From: an uncultured Eggerthella sp.
Lineage (GTDB): Bacteria > Actinomycetota > Coriobacteriia > Coriobacteriales > Eggerthellaceae
Reading direction: 5' to 3'
Length of the DNA: 11,249 bases
NCBI GenBank assembly: GCA_900556585.1
Contig: USPD01000031.1
Span: forward strand, 1 to 11,249
Made by a program: the position numbers and the translations under genes. Shown here in pieces: positions 1-6,057 of this stretch. Under the pieces are notes generated by a model, which worked only from the letters and a program-made list of their open reading frames with translations, was not told where the DNA came from and searched no databases. Each line of letters starts with the position of its first letter. Within the stretch, counting starts at the first letter, position 1.

Positions 1-164
1 CCGCGCGCGCCGTCATGAACGCGTGGATGCCGCACTCCGCCGAGGGGGACGTGCGCATCTACTCCGAGGGCGAGATGCGGGAGATCCTCGGCACGTGGTT
101 CGGCAGCGTGAGCTGGCGGCGGATCGGCCTCACCTCCTGCGTGGCAATCGCGCGAAAAGACTAG
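1..164 (+). CDS. Class I SAM-dependent methyltransferase, C-terminal fragment
   Basis: Only the last 53 codons lie in the window; the frame is open from the left edge (first full codon at 3) and ends at TAG 162-164. The tail has a YSEGEMREIL segment, then a tryptophan- and phenylalanine-rich strand region (TWFGSVSWRRIGL) and a final CVAIARKD. This resembles the end of many class I SAM methyltransferases, where a helix that starts near a 'YS..E' motif is followed by the last beta strands and a terminal 'v.ArK'. The SAM-binding glycine-rich motif would lie upstream, so the substrate cannot be guessed. Codons are strongly G/C at third positions, like the next gene and unlike the rest of the window. 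The stop is only 7 nt before the DtxR-family start, so the two genes are probably one transcript. The family call is inferred from the tail alone. Confidence 0.6.
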   Translation, partial: ARAVMNAWMPHSAEGDVRIYSEGEMREILGTWFGSVSWRRIGLTSCVAIARKD

Positions 165-171
165 CCCCTTC

Positions 172-594
172 ATGTCTAAGATGGAAAAGAATGAAAGCAC
201 CCGCCCTTGGAATAAGCCGTCCCGGTCGCGCGAATCCGCCGAGAACTACCTCAGGGCGATCCTGGAGATCCGCTCTTCGCATGGGCGATGCCGCAACGTC
301 GACATCGCGAGGCACTTGGGCATCTCGAGGGCGAGCGTCTCCAAGGCCCTCGTGAAGTTATCGGAGGCGGGTCTTGTCGAGGTCGTCGACCATGACGTTG
401 GCTTCACGCCGGAGGGGAGGGCTATCGCTGAGGCGACGAGTGCGAGGCATCGTTTCTTCGAGAGGCTGCTGCGCGACGCCGGGGTCGCCGCCGACGAAGC
501 ATCCAGAGATGCCTGCCGCCTGGAGCACTGCGTCTCCGCCGATTCTTTCGAGAAGCTCTATTCCCACTTGACGAGGAGTCATCCCTCCGAGTAA
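172..594 (+). CDS. DtxR/MntR-family metal-dependent transcriptional repressor
   Basis: A 140-residue protein of the iron/manganese-dependent repressor family, which binds operator DNA when loaded with Fe2+ or Mn2+ and normally represses metal uptake genes. The N-terminal winged helix runs from about residue 20 to 82 (SAENYLRAILEI, then DIARHLGISRASVSKALVKL as the helix-turn-helix, then the wing and FTPEGR). The dimerisation/metal domain covers about 83-133. Metal ligands expected from DtxR are visible: His93 and Glu97 in RHRFFERLL, and Cys115, Glu118 and His119 in ACRLEH. The position of DtxR Met10 (MntR Asp8) is Asn25, and MntR Glu11 corresponds to Arg28, so the primary metal site is not typical of either subfamily. 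The length matches two-domain MntR-like proteins without an SH3 domain. ATG 172 has no clear ribosome binding site; ATG 181 is an alternative, and translation may be coupled to the methyltransferase. Codon use is GC-rich. Regulated genes are not in view. Confidence 0.85.
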   Translation: MSKMEKNESTRPWNKPSRSRESAENYLRAILEIRSSHGRCRNVDIARHLGISRASVSKALVKLSEAGLVEVVDHDVGFTPEGRAIAEATSARHRFFERLLRDAGVAADEASRDACRLEHCVSADSFEKLYSHLTRSHPSE

Positions 595-683
595 AACGAC
601 GGCTGAGCGCGCCAGGGGCCCGCAAGCCTCGCGTTACTACTCGGGAGGAGTGGTTGCGAAACCAACCCGTTTTCGTGAGTTTG

Positions 684-743
684 CGAGAATGACGCTTCCA
701 GGCTCTCCACCAGGGGCAACCGTCATTCTTGAGTTTCGTTTTT
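684..743 (+). terminator. Probable intrinsic terminator of the methyltransferase/DtxR operon
   Basis: AGAATGACG (686-694) pairs perfectly with CGTCATTCT (721-729). With a G-U pair and one more C-G pair the stem grows to 11 bp (684-694/721-731), enclosing a 26-nt loop. A run of five T residues follows at 739-743. It lies about 90 nt past the DtxR-family stop codon. The large loop and the 7-nt gap between stem and T-run make it an imperfect example. Confidence 0.45.
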
Positions 744-769
744 CCGGGTGAGTTTCGTTTGAGTTTCGT
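731..769 (+). repeat. Cluster of three GAGTTTCGT direct repeats
   Basis: The 9-mer GAGTTTCGT occurs exactly at 731-739, 750-758 and 761-769. The related 8-mer GTGAGTTT is at 675-682, 748-755 and 971-978. Spacing between copies is irregular (10 and 2 nt), unlike a CRISPR. Function is unknown; a protein-binding site cluster or decayed simple repeat are both possible. Confidence 0.55.
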
Positions 770-941
770 CGATTTTCGACGGCACTTGCAAGCCTCCCGC
801 CATCATTGCCTCTCGTTGGCTTGTAGGTTTTTCGGTCGTGTCGGTTCTCTTCGGTTCTGTTCGAGTCGTTTCAGGCTCGTTCGACCCATGCCCGTTTGCC
901 ATGGGGTGACAACCGACCATGCGTCTATCTGCGGAAACGAG

Positions 942-970
942 AAGGCTCCTCGATTCTTTCGAGGAGCCTT
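942..970. terminator. Perfect 12-bp hairpin, possible bidirectional terminator
   Basis: AAGGCTCCTCGA (942-953) is the exact reverse complement of TCGAGGAGCCTT (959-970), with the 5-nt loop TTCTT. It sits between convergent genes, 122 nt beyond the guaA stop and about 350 nt beyond the DtxR-family stop. The stem ends in A-T pairs, which gives short U stretches in either direction, but no long T-run follows on either strand. A terminator or RNA-processing hairpin for guaA is the simplest reading. Confidence 0.5.
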
Positions 971-1092
971 GTGAGTTTCTATCTGATTTCGGAATCATGC
1001 GGTTTGCAGGTGCGGACGTTCTGAAATGTCGTCATCGGTCGCCATCGGAACCGCTAGAAACCGTATGAAAAATACGAACAAACGTTCTATTA

Positions 1093-2697
1093 CTATTCCC
1101 ACTCGATCGTTGCAGGTGGCTTTGACGTGATGTCGTAGCATACGCGGTTAGCGCCTGGAACTTCTGCAACAATACGGCTAGAAATCTTAGCTAACACATC
1201 GTAGGGAAGCTTCGCCCAGTCGGCGGTCATAGCGTCGCTGGACTCAACGGCACGAACAATAATAGGACGCTGGTAGGTGCGTTCGTCTCCCATTACACCA
1301 ACACTCTTAATATCAGGTAAAACGGCGAAGTACTGCCAGCAAGAATGTTCGCTGTTGCGCTCGCCAGTTTCTTGATAAAGGCGTTCGTTGTAGGCGTCGA
1401 GCTCTTCACGAACAATAGCATCTGCATTCTTTAGAATTTCAAGCTTTTCTGGGGTTACCGATCCAATGATACGGATAGCCAAGCCAGGGCCAGGGAAAGG
1501 CTGACGGTGAACAATATGGTCGGGCAATCCAAGGGCAGTACCTAATGCACGTACTTCATCTTTGAAGAAGTGATCCAGTGGTTCAATCAGATCAAAGGAA
1601 ACACCTTCAGGGAAGGGGATTAAATTGTGATGGCTCTTAATGGTGGAAGCCTTACCACCGGTCTTGCGTGCACCGCTTTCAATAATGTCAGGGTAAATGG
1701 TGCCTTGAGCCAAGAACTTAATACCGTCTAAATCCTGTGCAACTGCAAAGAATTCTTCCCAGAACTGAGTGCCAATGATCTTGCGCTTTTGTTCAGGATC
1801 GGTCACGCCATCCAACAACTTGGCGTAGCGCTCTTCTGCATGAACATGAATAAACTCAACATCAAATTGCTTGGTGAATACTTCTTCAACTTCTTCAGGC
1901 TCGTTTTTGCGCAGCATGCCGTGGTTTACGAAGACGCAAATCAGCTGTTTGCCAATAGCTTTTGCGCAAAGTGCGGCAACAACAGAAGAATCAACGCCAC
2001 CAGAAAGGCCTAGAATAACGCGGTCGCTACCAACTTTTTCGCGGATTGCGGCAACAGAGTCCTCGATAATAGAATCCATGGTCCAGTTAGGCTGCAAACC
2101 ACAAATCTTAAACAGGAAGTTAGATAACATGTCGTTGCCGTAAGGGGTGTGCTTAACTTCAGGATGGAACTGCGTTGCATACAGTTTGCGCTCAGCGCAT
2201 TCCATGGATGCTACAGGGCACACATCGGTAGTGGAGGTAACAACAAACCCTTCAGGAACGGTATTAACTGCATCGCGGTGACTCATCCAAACAGTCTGTT
2301 CGGCAGGAGTAACGCCAAACAAGGCCGATCCGTTGTCGCAACGCGTTAGTGGGGCAGGGCCGTATTCGCCTTTGTCAGTGTGAGCCACACTGCCACCCAA
2401 GGTAGTTGCCATAATCTGCTGGCCGTAGCAGAAGCCCAGAATAGGCAGGCCTAACTCAAAAATAGCAGGGTCAACAGAAGGAGCATCTTCGGCATACACA
2501 CTTGCGGGACCGCCACTCAAAATAAGTGCTGCTGGCTTTTTTGCAGCAATTTCATCTGCAGGAGTGTCGCAGGGAACAATTTCCGAATACACCTTCAAAT
2601 CACGCACGCGGCGTGCGATAAGCTGGCCATACTGAGCGCCAAAGTCCAACACCAAAACGGAGTTGGTGGTGCTGGTGGATGTAGTTGAAGTAGTCAA
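1093..2697 (-). CDS. guaA: GMP synthase (glutamine-hydrolysing)
   Basis: Converts XMP, ATP and glutamine to GMP, the last step of de novo guanine nucleotide synthesis, in the cytosol. In the 534-residue protein the class I glutamine amidotransferase domain comes first: it starts at VLVLDFGAQYG, has nucleophile Cys90 in GFCYGQQ, and His178 and Glu180 in QFHPEV. The ATP pyrophosphatase domain follows, with the PP-loop SGGVDSS at 232-238, then the dimerisation domain with QPFPGPGLAIR near 399-409 and the typical end PPATIEWE. The frame is open upstream to 2769, but the TTG at 2697 is chosen: GAGGAG lies 6 nt before it, and the 24 extra upstream residues do not resemble the family. This leaves a Thr/Ser-rich leader (TTSTTSTSTTNS) before the conserved domain, an oddity of this copy. 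It is transcribed divergently from the SARP-type regulator and convergently to the DtxR-family gene. No purine riboswitch was recognised upstream. Confidence 0.97.
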   Translation of the reverse strand: MTTSTTSTSTTNSVLVLDFGAQYGQLIARRVRDLKVYSEIVPCDTPADEIAAKKPAALILSGGPASVYAEDAPSVDPAIFELGLPILGFCYGQQIMATTLGGSVAHTDKGEYGPAPLTRCDNGSALFGVTPAEQTVWMSHRDAVNTVPEGFVVTSTTDVCPVASMECAERKLYATQFHPEVKHTPYGNDMLSNFLFKICGLQPNWTMDSIIEDSVAAIREKVGSDRVILGLSGGVDSSVVAALCAKAIGKQLICVFVNHGMLRKNEPEEVEEVFTKQFDVEFIHVHAEERYAKLLDGVTDPEQKRKIIGTQFWEEFFAVAQDLDGIKFLAQGTIYPDIIESGARKTGGKASTIKSHHNLIPFPEGVSFDLIEPLDHFFKDEVRALGTALGLPDHIVHRQPFPGPGLAIRIIGSVTPEKLEILKNADAIVREELDAYNERLYQETGERNSEHSCWQYFAVLPDIKSVGVMGDERTYQRPIIVRAVESSDAMTADWAKLPYDVLAKISSRIVAEVPGANRVCYDITSKPPATIEWE

Positions 2698-2703
2698 ATG
2701 AAG

Positions 2704-2709
2704 CTCCTC
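2704..2709 (-). promoter_or_regulatory. guaA ribosome binding site
   Basis: On the minus strand GAGGAG is followed by a 6-nt spacer (CTTCAT) and then TTG at 2697. No ATG or GTG in the same frame lies at a suitable distance, so this site decides the TTG start. Confidence 0.7.
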
Positions 2710-2980
2710 AATGTAGAAACTGACAAATGGTGGCGAATTGGTCGCTAGTGCGATATCGCTTACTACCAATAATCACTTAATGCGAATTTGCTTTCTGCAA
2801 AGTTCACAAGGCTATCTTACACGAATCTAACATGCCAAAGATGCATTGATGCAGAGGATTGTTATCTATATTCAAAACTTTTTGTTCAGGACAATAAAGT
2901 AAAAATGTCTATACAGATGGTAGGAAAGTCTCGTAATAAATTTTTTCTTTTGACTTTTGGTGTGATGAAGTGCGGTTGCG

Positions 2981-3004
2981 ACAACTTTATTTGGATAAAG
3001 TTGT
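2981..3004. promoter_or_regulatory. Perfect 10-bp inverted repeat, candidate operator
   Basis: ACAACTTTAT (2981-2990) and ATAAAGTTGT (2995-3004) are exact reverse complements around a TTGG spacer. Its centre coincides almost exactly with the midpoint of the divergent region. The stem is AT-rich with no T-run, and it lies upstream of both genes, so an operator is more plausible than a terminator. A dimeric DNA-binding protein such as the adjacent regulator could bind here; that is inference only. Confidence 0.4.
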
Positions 3005-3017
3005 GTTTGTAACGTTT

Positions 3018-3036
3018 TTGCAGCTAATTTCTGCAA
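3018..3036. repeat. Short inverted repeat TTGCAG/CTGCAA
   Basis: TTGCAG (3018-3023) and CTGCAA (3031-3036) are exact reverse complements with a 7-nt spacer, 14 bp to the right of the 10-bp inverted repeat. Its role is unknown, and short arms of this size can occur by chance. Confidence 0.3.
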
Positions 3037-3273
3037 CCTTCGCTTTGAAATAAACGAATCTCTCTTGAGCAAATCTTGCAATGCATCAAATTTTTTCATA
3101 AAACGCATGAGCTATTTCATGACAAAGCAAGCTAGTTTTCTCCGCTAAACGTAGAAAAGATTACTGTTTGATTCAATTAATTAGCTGGTTATTACATAAT
3201 GCATATTAAAAGTGCTGATCAGAGTACTATGAATGTGCTCATCTTTCCTGTTTTTGTTTGAGTTGCTTCTGCG

Positions 3274-3279
3274 GGAAGG
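3274..3279 (+). promoter_or_regulatory. Ribosome binding site of the SARP-type regulator
   Basis: GGAAGG is followed by a 6-nt spacer (TTGACA) and GTG at 3286. A TTG at 3280 is in frame but directly abuts the site, with no spacer, so GTG 3286 is preferred. Confidence 0.65.
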
Positions 3280-3285
3280 TTGACA

Positions 3286-5871
3286 GTGGATAGCTATATT
3301 ATTTGTAATCCACAAGCAGACGCTGTTATTCCTCACGGGCTTTATAGAAATCTTCTAGAGCGAAAACAACTTTTATATAAACTCATGAGCAATAGGGATA
3401 ATGTGCGAATTCTATTTGCGCCATCTTTATTTGGAAAAAGCGTAATGGCGTATCAGTATGCGAAGATCCTTTTTCCTGATCGGGGAATCATTTGGGTTAA
3501 AGCAGATGATTTGCGTTTTTTAAGAGATTTGGATAATAAGTCTCTTAAGAATACGATATGTTCCCAACTCAGCAATGTTTCATTATTTTCTGGCGGCATT
3601 ATTGTTTTTGACTCTGTTTTTCCTTTATCAGAAAAGCGTTTAGGAGAATTTCTTTACGTACTTACATTTCTGCAAACTATAGGGTTTGAAATTCTTGTTA
3701 CTACTCGACTTCGTCTGTTCCAAAACAATAAACCTCTTAACTGCCTGGACAATTCCGAATTTATAAAGGCAGCATATACGCGGGTTGTTGCAGAATTTAA
3801 AGAGCTTGCCAGCAAAGAACATTCCAAAGGAAGTTCAAATTTTTCAAAAGCGGAAGTATCTAAGAAATCTTCAGATAATCCATCCGATTATTCAAAGAGT
3901 AGTTCTTCTAAGAAATCTAAAAACACTTTTGAAAATTTTTTGATAGATACTTACCTAACCGAAGAAGATATCGTTCCGCTCACGTTTAGCTACATTACTG
4001 CTAAAGATTTATTGCTGGATACCAAAGAAATAACCCAGGTTTTCCCAAGCGAATCTACGTCATTGTTAGGGAGGGTTTGCCCAATTGTTCTCTGCGATGA
4101 GCAAAACGGTAGAAAGCGTTTGTTTACTTCGCTTCAAAATTTAAATGTGTGTTCTGTTGATAAAGCAGTATTAATTACTGCTCTTGTTGTTTCAAAAGGT
4201 TCGCAACTGTTGTTTTCATGTTTGGTGGAAGGGTATTCATCAATCAATTTATTAGACTTTAATCAGTATTATCCACATGCGGGATTAAGAAATAGGGGTT
4301 TTATATCATTAAAACTATCAGCAGAACAGCGCTTTTCTTTATTGTGGACTCATCTGGGCAAGCTTGTTGAGTATAGTTTGTATCCTACCGTTAAAGAATA
4401 TTTGGCCGTACTGCTTAATGAGCTGGTGAAATTAGAAGATTATTCTCTTATCCAATTCATACTTATGTATTGTTTAAATGAGGATGAAAAAGCGCAGTTT
4501 TATAAAGAAAGCAAGCTTGATGATTCAGTAATCAATACATACATCCAAGAACAGTCAGCTCAACCTCAGGAATTCAAGGCGCCGCTATCGCAATCTTTCA
4601 AGGAACAGACATCTGAAACGCAGGTTATACAGGCTGCTGAAGCAGTAATTGAAAAAGCAGCTAAAGCCATTAATCTCTCATCTTCGTTAGATATGCCTGT
4701 CAAAAATATCCAAGTTAATGAAAGCGAAGAAAAATGTAAGGAGGTAGAAAAAGAACTATCAGCCCGTAAGGCTAAGCCTTGTATTTCATTTCCCCCGTCA
4801 GATGCTTGGGCAGAATCCGATTCTCAGCTAGTATCAGATGTTCGGGCGGAATTAGATTCCCAGCTGGCGCCAGAAGCCCATTTTTCTCAAAAGAACTTAG
4901 TTGGAGCTTCTAGGAGAATATTCAAAAGTAAGCTAGTTTTAAGTCCTGCTATAGTTTCTATAAAGCCATTAGCGGTAACGAAAAAACACAAAGCCGATAC
5001 GGTTGATACGGTTCATGCGGTCGGTGAGATTAATAAGAATGACGCCGCAAATGAGGCTAAGGTTACCGATAAGGCTAGTGCGGTTGATGGAGCAGATGCG
5101 CTCAAAGAACCGGAAGAAAACAATCGTCTAACTATTAACTTGTTTGGCAGGTTTGAAATGCATCGTGGCGGAAAGCCAGTGCCAGAAAAGGGAGAAATCC
5201 GCAAGTTAGCAAAAATAATGATTGCTCTTTTAGCTATTAATTCAAATAAAGACTTGCCACGTGCATGGGTGGAACATGCTATTTGGCCTAATTGTTTTTC
5301 TCCAAGTGTTAGTTCGAATTTTTATAACTTGTGGTCATTAATCAAAAGAACAATCAGTAGCAACGCTGAAGAACGAAAGCTTTTAGGAAGAACTCGCGAG
5401 TCAATTTCTTTCCGTGAAATACATATTGAAAGTGATGTTCAAAAGGTTAATGAACTATGTAATGAATTCAATAAGGTGCATAACACGGAAGATTACGTGC
5501 GGATTCTCAGTCAGCTTGAGATGATATATCAGGGTCCACTTATGCCTGGTGTTGATAACGCGCAAATAGAAGCATATCGAAATACGTATCAAAACAAAGT
5601 ACTTAATGTGATAGTTGAAGGTACTCGCAAAATATTCAAATACGGTAACAAATATGTTGCGCTTCATTTTGCTGCGTTTGCCTTTGCTCAAACCATTACG
5701 CGTGAAGATGTGAGCTACAACTATATGAGAATTTTGAAAGAGTTAGGAAACCATACTATAGCGATTGATGCTTACTGGGAATGTCGTGATGCCATCGTTG
5801 AAAAGTACGGCATTGACGCATCAAGAAGGCTAGATGGTCTTTATGCAGAAATAATCAAGGAGGCATCATAG
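3286..5871 (+). CDS. Large regulator: degenerate STAND-like ATPase with C-terminal SARP DNA-binding and BTAD domains
   Basis: An 861-residue protein, probably a cytoplasmic transcription regulator. Residues about 15-160 resemble the P-loop domain of MalT/STAND regulators. A Walker A-like APSLFGKS (45-52) has Ala in place of the first Gly, a Walker B-like IIVFD (105-109) lacks the usual second acidic residue, and ILVTTR (136-141) resembles the sensor strand. A Ser/Lys-rich linker (about 176-212) leads to a mixed domain (about 220-420) that I do not recognise. A long Ala/Glu/Ser/Lys-rich linker (about 425-612) includes an imperfect 12-residue tandem repeat. The C-terminal part is clear: an OmpR/SARP-type winged helix (615-712, with LFGRFEMHRGGKPV and the AIWPN...SLIKR pattern), then a BTAD helical domain (715-859, ending GIDASRRLDGLYAEII). 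In AfsR-type proteins the SARP module is N-terminal, so this order is reversed. No signal peptide or membrane segment is seen. The gene is more AT-rich than secA and guaA. Target genes are unknown; divergent guaA and downstream secA are only neighbours. Confidence 0.8.
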   Translation: MDSYIICNPQADAVIPHGLYRNLLERKQLLYKLMSNRDNVRILFAPSLFGKSVMAYQYAKILFPDRGIIWVKADDLRFLRDLDNKSLKNTICSQLSNVSLFSGGIIVFDSVFPLSEKRLGEFLYVLTFLQTIGFEILVTTRLRLFQNNKPLNCLDNSEFIKAAYTRVVAEFKELASKEHSKGSSNFSKAEVSKKSSDNPSDYSKSSSSKKSKNTFENFLIDTYLTEEDIVPLTFSYITAKDLLLDTKEITQVFPSESTSLLGRVCPIVLCDEQNGRKRLFTSLQNLNVCSVDKAVLITALVVSKGSQLLFSCLVEGYSSINLLDFNQYYPHAGLRNRGFISLKLSAEQRFSLLWTHLGKLVEYSLYPTVKEYLAVLLNELVKLEDYSLIQFILMYCLNEDEKAQFYKESKLDDSVINTYIQEQSAQPQEFKAPLSQSFKEQTSETQVIQAAEAVIEKAAKAINLSSSLDMPVKNIQVNESEEKCKEVEKELSARKAKPCISFPPSDAWAESDSQLVSDVRAELDSQLAPEAHFSQKNLVGASRRIFKSKLVLSPAIVSIKPLAVTKKHKADTVDTVHAVGEINKNDAANEAKVTDKASAVDGADALKEPEENNRLTINLFGRFEMHRGGKPVPEKGEIRKLAKIMIALLAINSNKDLPRAWVEHAIWPNCFSPSVSSNFYNLWSLIKRTISSNAEERKLLGRTRESISFREIHIESDVQKVNELCNEFNKVHNTEDYVRILSQLEMIYQGPLMPGVDNAQIEAYRNTYQNKVLNVIVEGTRKIFKYGNKYVALHFAAFAFAQTITREDVSYNYMRILKELGNHTIAIDAYWECRDAIVEKYGIDASRRLDGLYAEIIKEAS
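4801..4872 (+). repeat. 36-bp imperfect tandem duplication inside the regulator linker
   Basis: Units 4801-4836 and 4837-4872 match at 26 of 36 positions and encode DAWAESDSQLVS and DVRAELDSQLAP in the same frame. Nearby, GATACGGTT is also tandemly repeated (about 4996-5013). This suggests the linker grew by slippage or duplication and is not tightly constrained. Confidence 0.6.
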
Positions 5872-6057
5872 TCTAAAACCAGGTTTCATAATTTTGCGTT
5901 AGACATGCCGTAACTGCCTTTGCTCAACTGCCGTATTTAGGCTTATTTAAATAAGTAAAGAGAATTTAACGTGGAAAAGCTTTGGACTGGGGTTTCAAAG
6001 CACCAATAGAAGCTGTGCCTGTGATAGAGTGAAGCGGATACACGAGAAAGTGAGATT
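5872..6057 (+). promoter_or_regulatory. secA upstream region with palindrome and repeats
   Basis: 186 bp between the regulator stop and the secA start. It contains TGCCGTA at 5906-5912 and 5929-5935, AACTGCC at 5912-5918 and 5926-5932, and a perfect 14-bp palindrome CTTATTTAAATAAG at 5942-5955. A weak promoter candidate is TTGGAC (5982-5987), 17 bp, AATAGA (6005-6010). No strong terminator for the upstream gene was found, so read-through into secA is possible. Confidence 0.35.
5971..6009 (+). CDS. Possible 12-codon leader peptide upstream of secA
   Basis: GTG 5971 opens a 12-codon frame (MEKLWTGVSKHQ, stop TAG 6007-6009). AAAGAG at 5957-5962 stands 8 nt before it as a fair ribosome binding site. 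It ends 48 nt before secA. Leader-peptide control of secA is known in gammaproteobacteria (secM), but this peptide has no resemblance to SecM and lacks its arrest motif. A frame this short can arise by chance, so this is speculative. Confidence 0.15.
   Translation: MEKLWTGVSKHQ

Larger units (their letters stand above)
595..1092. other. Convergent intergenic region without a supported gene
   Basis: About 500 bp between the DtxR-family gene and the end of guaA. Open frames on both strands here have low-complexity, Thr/Ser/Arg-rich translations and no ribosome binding site, so no gene is called. The region holds a likely terminator (684-743), three GAGTTTCGT copies (731-769), pyrimidine-rich TTCG-type short repeats (about 831-885, with TCGGTTCT at 841-848 and 851-858) and a perfect hairpin (942-970). 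Base composition falls from clearly GC-rich at the left to mixed at the right. Confidence 0.6.
2698..3285. other. AT-rich divergent intergenic region (guaA / SARP regulator)
   Basis: The region is 588 bp, long and markedly AT-rich, and must hold the promoters for both divergent genes. No clear sigma-70 promoter pair was found. CATAAT at 3195-3200 is a candidate -10 for the plus-strand gene, with only a weak -35 (TTCAAT, 3172-3177, 17-bp spacer). Perfect inverted repeats are at 2981-3004 and 3018-3036, and a 10-bp palindrome GCGATATCGC is at 2750-2759, close to the guaA ribosome binding site. Two 74-78 codon open frames here lack ribosome binding sites and recognisable domains and are not called as genes. 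Confidence 0.5.

Noticed and set aside
540..963. Exact 13-bp repeat CGATTCTTTCGAG at 540-552 and 951-963
   Set aside because: One copy is coding and the other is part of the 942-970 hairpin. There are no target-site features or longer homology, so chance is likely.
684..978. Possible CRISPR-like array from repeated GAGTTT motifs
   Set aside because: Repeats are 8-9 bp with irregular 2-10 nt gaps, far from the repeat and spacer lengths of CRISPR arrays, and no cas gene is present.
723..998. Overlapping frames on both strands in the 595-1092 spacer (91 and 81 codons)
   Set aside because: Low-complexity translations, no ribosome binding sites, and they run through the hairpin and repeat cluster.
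2788..3012. 74-codon plus-strand frame upstream of the regulator
   Set aside because: It starts at a TTG with no ribosome binding site and has a random-looking composition.
2872..3108. 78-codon minus-strand frame in the divergent region, Lys-rich, starting MRFMKKFDALQDLL
   Set aside because: No ribosome binding site before ATG 3108 or the internal ATG, no recognised domain, and the 10-bp inverted repeat lies inside it. AT-rich DNA gives such Lys/Phe-rich frames by chance.
3280..3285. TTGACA, a perfect sigma-70 -35 hexamer
   Set aside because: It is the spacer between the ribosome binding site and GTG 3286, with no -10 element at the right distance.
5857..5863. Canonical AAGGAGG ribosome binding site at the end of the regulator gene
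   Set aside because: No start codon lies within reach; the first ATG is about 40 nt downstream. It is explained by the Lys-Glu-Ala codons of the regulator.
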